Shown here: positions 45,253 through 53,952 of the stretch, piece by piece
Numbering within the stretch: position 1 is the first letter of the stretch
Layout: each line of letters starts with the position of its first letter
Assembly: GCF_003150835.1 (NCBI RefSeq)
Contig: NZ_CP029479.1
Span: 1,550,001-1,614,000 of the forward strand
Length of the DNA stretch: 64,000 nucleotides
Direction of reading: 5' to 3'
Origin: Phenylobacterium parvum
Lineage (GTDB): Bacteria > Pseudomonadota > Alphaproteobacteria > Caulobacterales > Caulobacteraceae
Made by a program: the position numbers and the translations under genes
Notes under the pieces: model-generated
The model's database searches: none
What the model saw: the letters and a program-made list of their open reading frames with translations, nothing else
Told to the model about the DNA's origin: nothing

Positions 45253-46292
45253 ACAAGGTCCTTCACACCCCTGGGGAGCTGGTTTCCGCTGGACTCGCGC
45301 CCGAGGGGGCGGCGGCGGAGCTGGAGGCCGTGGCCGCCCGCTACGCCATCGCCGTCACCCCGGCCGTGGCCGCCCTGATCGATCCCACTGATCCCTCAGA
45401 CCCTATCGGCCTGCAGTACCTGCCTTCGCCCGAGGAGCTGGAGCACGCGCCGAATGAGAAGGACGATCCCATCGGCGACGGGGTCCATTCCCCTGTGAGG
45501 GGGATTGTCCACCGCTATCCGGACCGGCTGCTCCTGACCGCCACCCACGCCTGCGCCGTCTATTGCCGGTTCTGCTTCCGGCGCGAAGTGGTGGGGCCCG
45601 GCGGCGCGGGGGGGCTGACGGCGGCGGAGCTGGACGCCGCCCTCGCCTACATCGCAGGCCATCCCGAGGTCTGGGAGGTGATCCTGACCGGCGGGGACCC
45701 GCTGGTGATGTCGCCGCGCCGGATCGAGGACCTGGTCCGGCGGATCGCCGACATCCCGCACGTGAAAATCCTGAGGGTCCACACCCGCCTGCCCGTGGCC
45801 GACCCGGAGCGGGTCAGCGAGGCTCTGGTCAGCGCCCTGTCGGGCTCGCGCCTCAGGCTGGCCGTCGGCGTCCACGTGAACCATGCCCGTGAGCTGACCC
45901 CCTCCGCCGACGCGGCCCTGGCCCGGCTGGCGGGCGCCGGCGCCGTGCTGCTCAGCCAGACCGTCCTGCTCAAGGGGATCAACGACCGGGTCGAGGTGCT
46001 GGGAGACCTGATGCGCGCCCTGGTGGAGCGGGGGGTCCGGCCCTACTACCTGCACCATCCGGACCCCGCACCGGGCACCGCCCGCTTCCGGATTTCCCTC
46101 GCCGAGGGCCAGGCCCTGGTCCGGGGCCTGAGGGGCCGCTATTCCGGCCTATGTCAGCCAACCTATGTCCTGGATATTCCAGGCGGATTCGGAAAGGTCC
46201 CGGCGGGGCCCGCGTGGATTGAGCCGTCGGGAACAGGGCTGGCCGCCACCGATCCCTGGGGCGGGACTCATGTCCTCCCGGACAAGGCCTGA
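45249..46292 (+). CDS. epmB: EF-P (R)-beta-lysine synthase EpmB, radical-SAM lysine 2,3-aminomutase type
   Basis: The 347-residue protein converts lysine to beta-lysine for EpmA. The radical-SAM cluster is C102-x3-C106-x2-C109 (HACAVYCRFCFRREV), followed by EVILTGGDPLVMSPRR and the PLP lysine in LDIPGGFGKVP. The length matches EpmB rather than the larger lysine-fermenting KamA. It is translationally coupled to epmA. No EpmC (hydroxylase) is visible in the window, which is usual outside gammaproteobacteria. Confidence 0.94.
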   Translation: MNKVLHTPGELVSAGLAPEGAAAELEAVAARYAIAVTPAVAALIDPTDPSDPIGLQYLPSPEELEHAPNEKDDPIGDGVHSPVRGIVHRYPDRLLLTATHACAVYCRFCFRREVVGPGGAGGLTAAELDAALAYIAGHPEVWEVILTGGDPLVMSPRRIEDLVRRIADIPHVKILRVHTRLPVADPERVSEALVSALSGSRLRLAVGVHVNHARELTPSADAALARLAGAGAVLLSQTVLLKGINDRVEVLGDLMRALVERGVRPYYLHHPDPAPGTARFRISLAEGQALVRGLRGRYSGLCQPTYVLDIPGGFGKVPAGPAWIEPSGTGLAATDPWGGTHVLPDKA

Positions 46293-46303
46293 CTCACCAG
46301 GCC
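46286..46303. terminator. Hairpin over the convergent stops of epmB and gloA
   Basis: GGCCTG (46286-46291) and CAGGCC (46298-46303) form a 6-bp stem with a 6-base loop. The TGA of epmB (46290-46292) and the TGA of gloA (read on the minus strand from 46296 to 46294) both fall inside it. A two-way terminator is plausible, though no T-run is present. Confidence 0.4.
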
Positions 46304-46734
46304 CCGACGTTGGGCATTGAAGACCAGGGCTCGGCGGGCGCCAGGGCCTGGCCAACCTGGAGCAGCTCGACAGAAATGCCGTCGGGCGAACGGACAAAGG
46401 CCATGCGGCCGTCCCGGGGCGGTCGGCTGATCGTCACGCCGCCCGCCTGGAGGCGCTCGCAGGTCGCGTAGATGTCGTCGACGGCGTAGGCCAGGTGCCC
46501 GAAGTTGCGGCCGCCCTGGTAATCCTCTGGATCCCAGTTGTAGGTCAGCTCGACGGTCGGCGTCCGCCGCTCCCGCGCCAGCTCCCGGTCGCCGGGGGCG
46601 CAGAGGAAGACCAGGGTGAAGCGGCCCTGCGGGCTCTCGCTGCGAGAGACCTCCTCCAGGCCCAGCAGGTCGCAGTAGAACTTCAGGGAGGCGTCGAGGT
46701 CCCGGACCCGGACCATGGTGTGCAGGTAGCGCAT
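46294..46734 (-). CDS. gloA: Lactoylglutathione lyase (glyoxalase I)
   Basis: The 146-residue protein has the two beta-alpha-beta-beta-beta modules of glyoxalase I: MRYLHTMVRVRDLDASLKFY with the first metal His, a Glu in TPTVELTYNWD, His in NFGHLAYAVDD, and Glu in GISVELLQ. It isomerises the methylglyoxal-glutathione hemithioacetal. The metal ligands His/Glu/His/Glu are all present. Length and motifs are standard. Convergent with epmB. Confidence 0.92.
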   Translation of the reverse strand: MRYLHTMVRVRDLDASLKFYCDLLGLEEVSRSESPQGRFTLVFLCAPGDRELARERRTPTVELTYNWDPEDYQGGRNFGHLAYAVDDIYATCERLQAGGVTISRPPRDGRMAFVRSPDGISVELLQVGQALAPAEPWSSMPNVGAW

Positions 46735-46949
46735 GCGGAAATTCCCCTTTCGTCCCGGCCCCGCCGCACCGGCCGGGGCGGCGGAAAAGTCACGCGCAGA
46801 AAGGATTTCCGCACTGCAGCAATCCTATCCGCGAATTCATTTGTCTGGACTCCAAGTTCGCATCATTAGCAGCCAGCGCCAACAGGCGCAGCGCAGGGGG
46901 GCCGCTGACCCGAACACGGGCGGCCGGCATCCCGCTTCAGTTTCCGGGG

Positions 46950-48038
46950 ATGAGAATGCGTCTGACCTCCGCCCACAAGTTCGCCATTGGCATTGTCGCT
47001 GTCGTGGTCCTGCTGTTCCTGGCCGGGACCCTGTTCAACAAGGCCAAGGTCAGCCGTGAACCGGCGCCGAAGAGCAAGGCGGCGGGCCAGGCGGCCGTGA
47101 CGACCCCTTCGGTCCAGGTCACGACGACGCCCGAGGGCTCCCGCGCCTACAGCGTCCGGGTCCGCGGCCGTACCGAGGCGGCCCGATCGGTGGTCGTGAG
47201 GTCGGAGACCGCCGGCATCGTCGCCGCGACCCCGGCCGTCGAGGGCGCCTACGTGACGCGCGGGACGGTCCTCTGTCGCCTGAACGTCGACGCCCGTGAG
47301 GCCGGCCTCGCCCAGGCCCGCGCAGCCGTCCGCTCGCGCGAACTGACCCGCCAGGCGACCGAGGAACTGTCCGCCAAGGGCTATCGCTCCCAGACCCAGG
47401 TGTTGCAGGACCAGGCCAACCTCGACAGCGCGCGCGCCGCCCTGCGCCAGGCCGAGATCGCCCTTGAGCAGACCAACATCCGTGCGCCCTTCAACGGCGT
47501 GTTTGACCGCCGCGAAGCCGAGGTCGGGACCTACCTGGCCCCCGGCCAGGCTTGCGGGACGATGATTGAGCTCGATCCCCTGCTGATCGTGGCTGACCTG
47601 CCCGAGACCGAGGCCGGCAAGTTCCAGGTGGGCGCTTCTGCGGTGGCCACCCTGGTCGGCGGAGAGGTGCTGAACGGCGTTGTTCGCTATGTCGCCCGGG
47701 ACGCCGATCCCCAGACCCGCACCTACCGGGTCGAGATTTCCGCCCGGAACGCCAAGCTCTCGGCCCGGTCCGGCCTCAGCGCCGATGTCCGGATCAGCGC
47801 TGGCCAGGGCCCCGCCCACCTGATCCAGGTTTCGAGCCTGGTCCTCGATTCCGCTGGCCGGCAGGGCGTTCGCTACGTCGACGAGGGCGGCTCGGTCCGC
47901 TTCGCCCCCACCACCCTGATCGAGGAAACCCCCGAGGGGGCCTGGGTCACGGGACTGCGGGGCCCGGTCCGGATCATCACCGTTGGACAGTCCTATGTCG
48001 CCGAGGGCCAGAAGGTCCTCGTGACCGCGGCTCGCTGA
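46950..48038 (+). CDS. RND efflux periplasmic adaptor (membrane fusion protein)
   Basis: The 362-residue protein has an N-terminal membrane anchor (about residues 11-30), a lipoyl half (ARSVVVRSETAGIVAATPAV), a short coiled-coil hairpin (ELTRQATEELSAKGYRSQTQ), then IRAPFNGVFDRREAEVG and beta-barrel and membrane-proximal domains. Fusion proteins link the inner-membrane permease to an outer-membrane channel; no channel (TolC-like) gene follows here. ATG 46950 and ATG 46956 are both possible; GGGGA lies just before. It is the first gene of the efflux pair (13 bases before the permease). Confidence 0.92.
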   Translation: MRMRLTSAHKFAIGIVAVVVLLFLAGTLFNKAKVSREPAPKSKAAGQAAVTTPSVQVTTTPEGSRAYSVRVRGRTEAARSVVVRSETAGIVAATPAVEGAYVTRGTVLCRLNVDAREAGLAQARAAVRSRELTRQATEELSAKGYRSQTQVLQDQANLDSARAALRQAEIALEQTNIRAPFNGVFDRREAEVGTYLAPGQACGTMIELDPLLIVADLPETEAGKFQVGASAVATLVGGEVLNGVVRYVARDADPQTRTYRVEISARNAKLSARSGLSADVRISAGQGPAHLIQVSSLVLDSAGRQGVRYVDEGGSVRFAPTTLIEETPEGAWVTGLRGPVRIITVGQSYVAEGQKVLVTAAR

Positions 48039-48051
48039 GGAGGACCGCCCC

Positions 48052-51000
48052 ATGATCGGAGCCCTGATCGAAGGCGCCATCAAGCGCCGGAAGGTGGTCC
48101 TCGGGGTCACGCTGATCGCGTCGATCTTCGGCCTGATCGCCTACAACACCATGCCTCGGGAGGCGAACCCGAACATCGACCTGCCCTTCGTGGCGGTGAT
48201 CGTTCCCTATCCGGGCGTGAGCCCGGAGGACGCCGAGCGGCTGCTGGTCAAGCCCCTGGAGACCAACCTCCAGTCCATTGAAGGGCTGAAGCAGATGAAC
48301 GCCGTCGCCCGGCAGGGCTCGGCCTTCGTCACCCTCGAGTTCGAGCCCTCCTTCGACAAGGACAGGGCGCTCCAGGACGTGCGCGCCAAAGTCGATCAGG
48401 CGCGCGGGCGGTTCCCGCCGGACGCCCTCGAGCCCGTGATCGAGGAGGCCAACTTCACCGACCAGCCGGTGATCGGCATCGTCCTCTCCGGACCAGCCCC
48501 CGAGCGGGAGTTCGTGCGAATATCCAACGCCCTTCGTGATCGGCTGGAAGCCGTGCCCGGGGTGCTCAAGGCTGACGTGTCCGGCATCCGCGAGGAGTTC
48601 CTCGAGGTCACCGTCGATCCGGTGCGGATGGAAGCTTACAAGGTCACCTCCGGCGAGCTGGCCCAGGTCATCGGCCGGAACAACCAGCTGGTGCCGGCCG
48701 GCGACCTACAGACCGGCAAGGGCAAGTTCGCGGTCAAGGTCCCCGGGGTGATCGAGAAGCCCGAGGACATCCTCGCCCTGCCGATCAAGCGCAACGGCGA
48801 CCGCCTGATCACCGTCGGGGACGTCGGCGACGTACGCCGGACCTTCAAGGATCCGACCTTCATCGCCCGGTACAACGGCGAACCAGCCTATTCGATCTAT
48901 GTCTCCAAGCGCGCGGGCGCGAACGTGCTCGACACCGTCAAGGCCGTCCGCAAGACGGTGGAGGCCGAGCAGAAGGCCTGGCCGCCGACCGTGAAGGTTG
49001 ACTACACCTTCGACGAATCCGAGTTCATCGAGCGGACCCTTCTGGTCCTCGAGGGCGGGCTGCTTTCCGCGACCCTCCTGGTCATGGTCATCATCGTGGC
49101 CAGCCTGGGGGTGCGCCAGGGCCTGATGGTCGGCCTGGCCATCCCGGCCTGTTTCGCCCTCGCCTTCATGATGCTGAACGCCATCAACGTGACCCTGAAC
49201 CAGATGGTCATGTTCGGCCTGGTGCTGGCCGTCGGGATCCTGGTGGACGGCGGCATCGTGGTGGTGGAGTACGCCGAACGGAAAATGGCGGAGGGCCTGA
49301 ACCGGGTCGAGGCCTTCACCGTCGCCGGCAAGAGGATGTTCTGGCCTGTGCTCAACGGCACCCTGACGACCCTCTGCGCCTTCGTGCCCTTCATGTTCTG
49401 GAACTCGATCGCCGGTAAGTTCATGAGCTTCCTGCCGCTGACCCTGTTCTTCGTGCTGGGCGCCTCCATTTTCATCGCCCTGATCTTCACCCCGGCGCTT
49501 GGTTCCATCTTCGCCAAGGAACGCAAGGCGGACGCCGCGGAACTGGCCGAGCTGGAGAAGGCCGAGCGGGGCGATCCGACCCAGATGACGGGCTTCATGG
49601 GCTGGTACGCCCGGACCGTGGCCTTCCTGTCCCACCATCCCTTCCGGGTCCTGGGGACCACCTTCCTGATCGTCATCCTGGTCTTCGTCTGGTTCGCCAA
49701 GACGCCGCACCGCATCGAGTTCTTCCTCGACGAGGACCCTGAGAGCGTCCAGGTCTACGTCAAGGCGCGGGGCAACCTGAACGCCCAGGCCCAGGATGCG
49801 CTGGTCCGCCAGGTCGAGGACCGCCTCACCGGCATGAAGGGGGTCAAGGCCCTGTTCGTGCGCGCTGGCGGTGGCGGCGGCGCCGGCTTCGGCGGCCGGT
49901 TCGGCGCGCCCAACGACACCATCGGGACGATGGAGGTCGAGTTCCTGAAGTATGAAGACCGGGTGCGACTGGGCCTGAAGGGCTCGGGGCTTGCGGAGGA
50001 AGTCCGCCGCAGGGTCGCCGGAATCCCCGGGATCGAGACCGAGGTGCGCGAGCCTGAGGGCGGTCCGCCCACAGGCAAGGCCATCCAGGTCGAGATGAGG
50101 AGCAACAATGCCGCCGCCCTCAACGCGGCCGCCGAGCTGGTCAAGTCCAAGCTGGCCTCGGACCCCCAGGTCATCGAGCTTGAGGACAACCGGACCTCGC
50201 CGGGCATCGAGTGGAACCTCGCCGTCGACCGCGAGGCCGCCGGCCGTTACGGGGTCGACGTCCTGACGGTCGGACAGGCCATCCAGTACACGACGACGGG
50301 CGTGCTCGTGGGCCGGTTCCGGCCGGATGACGCCGAGGACGAACTGGACATCCGGGTGCGCTTCACGCCCGAGGGCCGGAACCTCGACGCCCTGGACTCG
50401 CTGAAGATCGGTACGCCCTTCGGACCGGTTCCCGCCAGCTACTTCGTGGACCGGCAACCGGCCCAGCAGGTGACCCAGATCCAGCGTCGCGACGGCCAGC
50501 GCCTGGTCATCGTCCAGGCCAATGTCCCCAAGGGCGTGGCGGCCAACCAGAAGATCGCCGATCTCAGGCCCTGGCTTGAGAAGGCGCCGATCGACTCGTC
50601 CGTGCAGTGGAAGTTCACCGGGGCCGACGAGGAGGGCCGGGCCGCCGTACTGTTCTTCATCACGGCCATCTTCGCGGCCCTGTTCATGATGATGATCATC
50701 CTGTTGTGGCAGTTCAACAGCTTCTGGGGGGTGGCGGTGACGCTGTTCGCCGTGCTGCTGTCGACCGTCGGTGTGTTGTTGGGCGTGGTCATCAACTTCG
50801 CCAACACCTTCAACTACATATCGGTAATCATGCTGGGGACGGGCGTCGTGGCCTTGGCCGGCGTGGTGGTGGGCCACAACATCGTCCTGGTGGACAGCTT
50901 CTACCAGCTGAAACGAGCCGGCTATGACGCCTACGAGGCCGCGGTCCGCGCCTCCGCACAGCGGTTCCGCCCGGTAATGCTGACGACCCTGGTGACCGTA

Positions 51001-51315
51001 GTGGGCCTCCTGCCGCTGATGTTCCAGGTGCATCCCAACTTCCACAACCTGGTTCTGGAGTACCAGGCGCCGGGCTCGGGGCAGTGGGTCCAGCTCTCAG
51101 CCGCCGTGGTCTGGGGCCTGTCCTTCGCCACCCTGCTGACCCTGGTGGTGACGCCGGTCATGCTGGCCATGCCCAAGGTCCTGTCCGAGCGGTTCGGGAC
51201 GGTCTTTGACGCCATCCGCCGCAGAGTGGGAATGAAGGCGCGCCGGCGGGCCTTTGACGGTGTCCGGATCCCGCAGGGCGGTCCCGAAGCCCCCTCGCCC
51301 ACCCCGGCGGAATAG
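48052..51315 (+). CDS. RND-family efflux permease with an altered proton relay
   Basis: The 1087-residue protein has the two-fold RND layout: twelve hydrophobic helices, the large loops with PD signatures, and helix 4 text AVGILVDGGIVVVEYAERKM. AcrB has Asp407-Asp408 here; this protein has Asp399-Gly400. The helix 10 text VVVGHNIVLVDSF has His942 at the AcrB Lys940 position, next to a conserved Asn943. It fits the RND branch with VDGAI motifs. The proton path must differ from AcrB. It exports unknown small molecules; the adaptor gene precedes it. Confidence 0.93.
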   Translation: MIGALIEGAIKRRKVVLGVTLIASIFGLIAYNTMPREANPNIDLPFVAVIVPYPGVSPEDAERLLVKPLETNLQSIEGLKQMNAVARQGSAFVTLEFEPSFDKDRALQDVRAKVDQARGRFPPDALEPVIEEANFTDQPVIGIVLSGPAPEREFVRISNALRDRLEAVPGVLKADVSGIREEFLEVTVDPVRMEAYKVTSGELAQVIGRNNQLVPAGDLQTGKGKFAVKVPGVIEKPEDILALPIKRNGDRLITVGDVGDVRRTFKDPTFIARYNGEPAYSIYVSKRAGANVLDTVKAVRKTVEAEQKAWPPTVKVDYTFDESEFIERTLLVLEGGLLSATLLVMVIIVASLGVRQGLMVGLAIPACFALAFMMLNAINVTLNQMVMFGLVLAVGILVDGGIVVVEYAERKMAEGLNRVEAFTVAGKRMFWPVLNGTLTTLCAFVPFMFWNSIAGKFMSFLPLTLFFVLGASIFIALIFTPALGSIFAKERKADAAELAELEKAERGDPTQMTGFMGWYARTVAFLSHHPFRVLGTTFLIVILVFVWFAKTPHRIEFFLDEDPESVQVYVKARGNLNAQAQDALVRQVEDRLTGMKGVKALFVRAGGGGGAGFGGRFGAPNDTIGTMEVEFLKYEDRVRLGLKGSGLAEEVRRRVAGIPGIETEVREPEGGPPTGKAIQVEMRSNNAAALNAAAELVKSKLASDPQVIELEDNRTSPGIEWNLAVDREAAGRYGVDVLTVGQAIQYTTTGVLVGRFRPDDAEDELDIRVRFTPEGRNLDALDSLKIGTPFGPVPASYFVDRQPAQQVTQIQRRDGQRLVIVQANVPKGVAANQKIADLRPWLEKAPIDSSVQWKFTGADEEGRAAVLFFITAIFAALFMMMIILLWQFNSFWGVAVTLFAVLLSTVGVLLGVVINFANTFNYISVIMLGTGVVALAGVVVGHNIVLVDSFYQLKRAGYDAYEAAVRASAQRFRPVMLTTLVTVVGLLPLMFQVHPNFHNLVLEYQAPGSGQWVQLSAAVVWGLSFATLLTLVVTPVMLAMPKVLSERFGTVFDAIRRRVGMKARRRAFDGVRIPQGGPEAPSPTPAE

Positions 51316-51340
51316 CCGGGAGGCCGATCAGGCCTCCCGG
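51316..51340. terminator. Bidirectional hairpin terminator between RND permease and ABC exporter
   Basis: CCGGGAGGCC (51316-51325) and GGCCTCCCGG (51331-51340) are perfect complements around GATCA. It starts one base after the permease stop. The ABC exporter's stop codon (51328-51330) lies in its loop, so its last codons form one arm. Perfect 10-bp stem, no T-run. Confidence 0.6.
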
Positions 51341-53166
51341 GTCTGGCGTCTCCAGAGGGCGGCGTACTCCCCGTCCCGGGCAAGCAGGGCGGCATGGTCG
51401 CCGCGCTCGACAATCCGCCCTGCTCGCAGGACCAGGATCTGGTCGGCGTCGACGATGGTAGAAAGCCGGTGGGCGACGACCAGGGTGGTCCGGTTCCGGC
51501 GCACCCGACGAAGGGTCTCCTGGATCGCCGCCTCGGTCGGGCCGTCGAGGGCAGACGTCGCCTCGTCCAGAACAAGAAGCCTGGGATCCGCCAGCAGCGC
51601 CCGGGCGATGCCCACCCTCTGGCGCTCGCCGCCGGAGAGCTTGAGGCCCCGTTCCCCCACCCGCACCGCCAGGCCGCCGGGCGTGGCGCGGATGAAGGCG
51701 CCCAGCTCGGCGGCCTCCGCCGCCTCAAGGACCTCGGCCTCGGAGGCGCCGGGCCTGGCGAAGGCGATGTTGGCGCCCAGGGTGTCGTTGAACAGGGCCA
51801 CTTCCTGGGGAACCAGGGCCGTGGCGCGCCTTAGGTCAGTCCGGGCGAGGTCGCGCAGGTCAACACCGTCCAGGGTGACGGCCCCAGAGTCAGGATCAAC
51901 CAGGCGAAGGGCGAGGCGGACAATGGTGGTCTTCCCGGCCCCGGAGGGACCTACCAGGGCGGTGGTCGTTCCCGGGGGCGACTCAAAGGAGATGCCGGCA
52001 AGGCCCAGGGCGCGGCCCCCATGACGGTAGGCGACATCCCGGAAGGCGAGGTGAGCCCCGCCGCCCGTGGCCGGGGGAAGGGAGCGAGGCGACTGCGGCT
52101 CGGCTACGTCAGGGACAGCCCGGCCGATCTCCACCATCTGCTCCATGTCGATGAAGGCCTGCCGGATCTCGCGGTAATTGAAGCCCAGCATGTTGAGGGG
52201 CTGGTAGAGGCCGATGACCAGGAGGACGGCCATGGTTACGTCCCCGAGCCGCATCCGGCCTTCCAGGACCTCCAGACCGGCTAGCAGAACCATCAGGGCG
52301 AGGCCAAGGTTAAGGACCAGGGCCTGGACGCCGTTCAGCAGGGACAGGGAGGTATTGGCCTGCACCGCCGCACGCATGTAGCCAGCCAGCGCCGCCGCAT
52401 AGGATCCGACCGTCCGGCGTTCCTGCCCGAAAGCCTTGACGGTCTCGAAGTTCATGAGGGCGTCGACCGACAGGCCCGCCGCCTTGCCATCGGCCAGGTT
52501 GAGCTCGCGCCGGTGCGAAAGCCGCCAGTCGGTGATGCGGAAGGTCAGGACCGCGTAGATGACGATGGTGACGAAGGTGGCTGCCGCGAAGCGCCAGTCG
52601 AGCCTGCCGGCCATGACACCCATAGCGAGGATCAGTTCCAGGGCGGTGGGCCCGAGGTTGAAGACCACGCTGCGGATCAGGAAGTCGGTGGAGCGCGACC
52701 CCCGGTCGATGATCCTGGCCAGGGCGCCGGTCTGCTTGCCCTGGTGGTAGTCGAGGGACAGCGTCAGCACATGGCCGAAGCTCTCCTCGGCGGCCCGCGC
52801 CATGGTCGCCTGGGAAACCGGGGTGAAGATGACCTCGCGAAGGTTGGGCGCGGTCGAGGCGATGAGGCGAAGTCCGGCGAAGCCAAGGGCCAGCAGGATG
52901 AACCCCCCTCCAAGCGCCAGCCCGGACGTTCCCAGCCTGTGATCCGCCAGGCGGTTGATGGCGTCGCCCAGCAGGACGGGTGCAGCGACCCCGGCGGCCT
53001 TGCCCAGGACGATCAGCACCAGGGCGAGGGCGATCCGCCAGCTCAGCCCTGGCGCACCGCTGCGGAGGACCAGCCGCCAGAGATCCCGCATGGACCCCCA
53101 GAAGTCGAACCCTGTCTCAGCCGGCGGGGTCTCGGCTCCGGGGCGTGCGCCATGGTGGAAGGCCAT
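51328..53166 (-). CDS. Atm1-type ABC exporter (permease-ATPase half transporter)
   Basis: The 612-residue half transporter has six N-terminal membrane helices and one ATPase. It shows the Atm1-like text LREVIFTPVSQATMARAAEE, LDYHQGKQTGALARIIDRGS, ALMNFETVKAFGQE, Walker A GPSGAGKTTIV, Q-loop LVPQEVALFND, signature LSGGERQRVGIARAL, Walker B LLVLDEATSALD and H-loop VVAHRLST. Bacterial Atm1 exports glutathione-linked metals or sulfur species. It heads a run with a lipoprotein and nadE upstream on the same strand. Confidence 0.93.
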   Translation of the reverse strand: MAFHHGARPGAETPPAETGFDFWGSMRDLWRLVLRSGAPGLSWRIALALVLIVLGKAAGVAAPVLLGDAINRLADHRLGTSGLALGGGFILLALGFAGLRLIASTAPNLREVIFTPVSQATMARAAEESFGHVLTLSLDYHQGKQTGALARIIDRGSRSTDFLIRSVVFNLGPTALELILAMGVMAGRLDWRFAAATFVTIVIYAVLTFRITDWRLSHRRELNLADGKAAGLSVDALMNFETVKAFGQERRTVGSYAAALAGYMRAAVQANTSLSLLNGVQALVLNLGLALMVLLAGLEVLEGRMRLGDVTMAVLLVIGLYQPLNMLGFNYREIRQAFIDMEQMVEIGRAVPDVAEPQSPRSLPPATGGGAHLAFRDVAYRHGGRALGLAGISFESPPGTTTALVGPSGAGKTTIVRLALRLVDPDSGAVTLDGVDLRDLARTDLRRATALVPQEVALFNDTLGANIAFARPGASEAEVLEAAEAAELGAFIRATPGGLAVRVGERGLKLSGGERQRVGIARALLADPRLLVLDEATSALDGPTEAAIQETLRRVRRNRTTLVVAHRLSTIVDADQILVLRAGRIVERGDHAALLARDGEYAALWRRQTREA

Positions 53167-53175
53167 GGGCGGGTC

Positions 53176-53952
53176 TCAGGGCAGGATCTGGGTGGTCTGG
53201 ACCCCGCCGCCGGGCGTCATCCAGTCAATCCGCAAACCCTGGCCGCGATCCTCGGCCCGGACCGGCCCGGCCGTGAGGGGCGCAGGCGGCGACAGGCGGA
53301 TCCGGGTCTCGAGGTTCAGCCCCTCGCCGAAGACCCGCAGGCGGCTTTCCCCCATGGGCGCCGGGCCGTTCAGCCGGATCTCGAACCGGCCCTTCGGGTC
53401 GGCGCGGCCCTCCCCCGCCCTCCGGCCATCCAGCTGGGCCACCAGGAGGGCGCCGGCGGGGCCCGGGCCGGAGACCACGGCGCCGCCGCTGCGGTCGTAG
53501 TCGATGACAAGACCGCGGGCCGGGGCGGACCCGAGGGGACGCGCCGCACCGCCCGACCTGAGAAGCCAACCGCCTCCGTCAGCGCCCAGAAAGACGTAGC
53601 CTTCGGCCTGCGTGGTCCGGCCCTCGAGCGACTGGGACAGGCCGAAGACCCGTGGCGCACCCGCGCCCGGAACCACCAGGCCCCACCGTCCGCCCTCGGC
53701 GGTCGTGGCGAGTTCTGCGCCGCCCGGGCTCGCAAGACGCACCTTCGCCCCCGCTGTCGCCTGGCCCTCAAGACGGGTGGCTCCAGCCTCGGCCGACACC
53801 TGGTCCACGACGGGAGGTGGAAGGTAGGCAGCCTCGTCCTGGCGGGCGGCGCCGGCGACGGGCGGCGCCCCCGAGGGACTGCAGGCGGCGACGGCGAGCG
53901 CCAGGGACGAGCCCAGGAATCGACCCAGGTGCGACGCCCGCCAGGGCCTCAT
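53176..53952 (-). CDS. Putative lipoprotein with Ig-like beta domains
   Basis: The 258-residue protein has a signal peptide with lipobox LAVAACSPS (Cys24), so it should be lipidated. The rest is beta-rich (SAEAGATRLEGQATAGAKVRL, LVAQLDGRRAGEG) with a pattern like bacterial Ig-like or carboxypeptidase-regulatory repeats; I cannot assign a family. The start ATG overlaps the nadE stop (53949-53952), so translation may be coupled. Function unknown. Confidence 0.72.
   Translation of the reverse strand: MRPWRASHLGRFLGSSLALAVAACSPSGAPPVAGAARQDEAAYLPPPVVDQVSAEAGATRLEGQATAGAKVRLASPGGAELATTAEGGRWGLVVPGAGAPRVFGLSQSLEGRTTQAEGYVFLGADGGGWLLRSGGAARPLGSAPARGLVIDYDRSGGAVVSGPGPAGALLVAQLDGRRAGEGRADPKGRFEIRLNGPAPMGESRLRVFGEGLNLETRIRLSPPAPLTAGPVRAEDRGQGLRIDWMTPGGGVQTTQILP

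Noticed and set aside
48706..51045. A 779-codon open frame antisense to the RND permease
   Set aside because: Composition artefact of high GC; rich in His/Asp/Gln without domain text, and fully inside a clearly coding permease.
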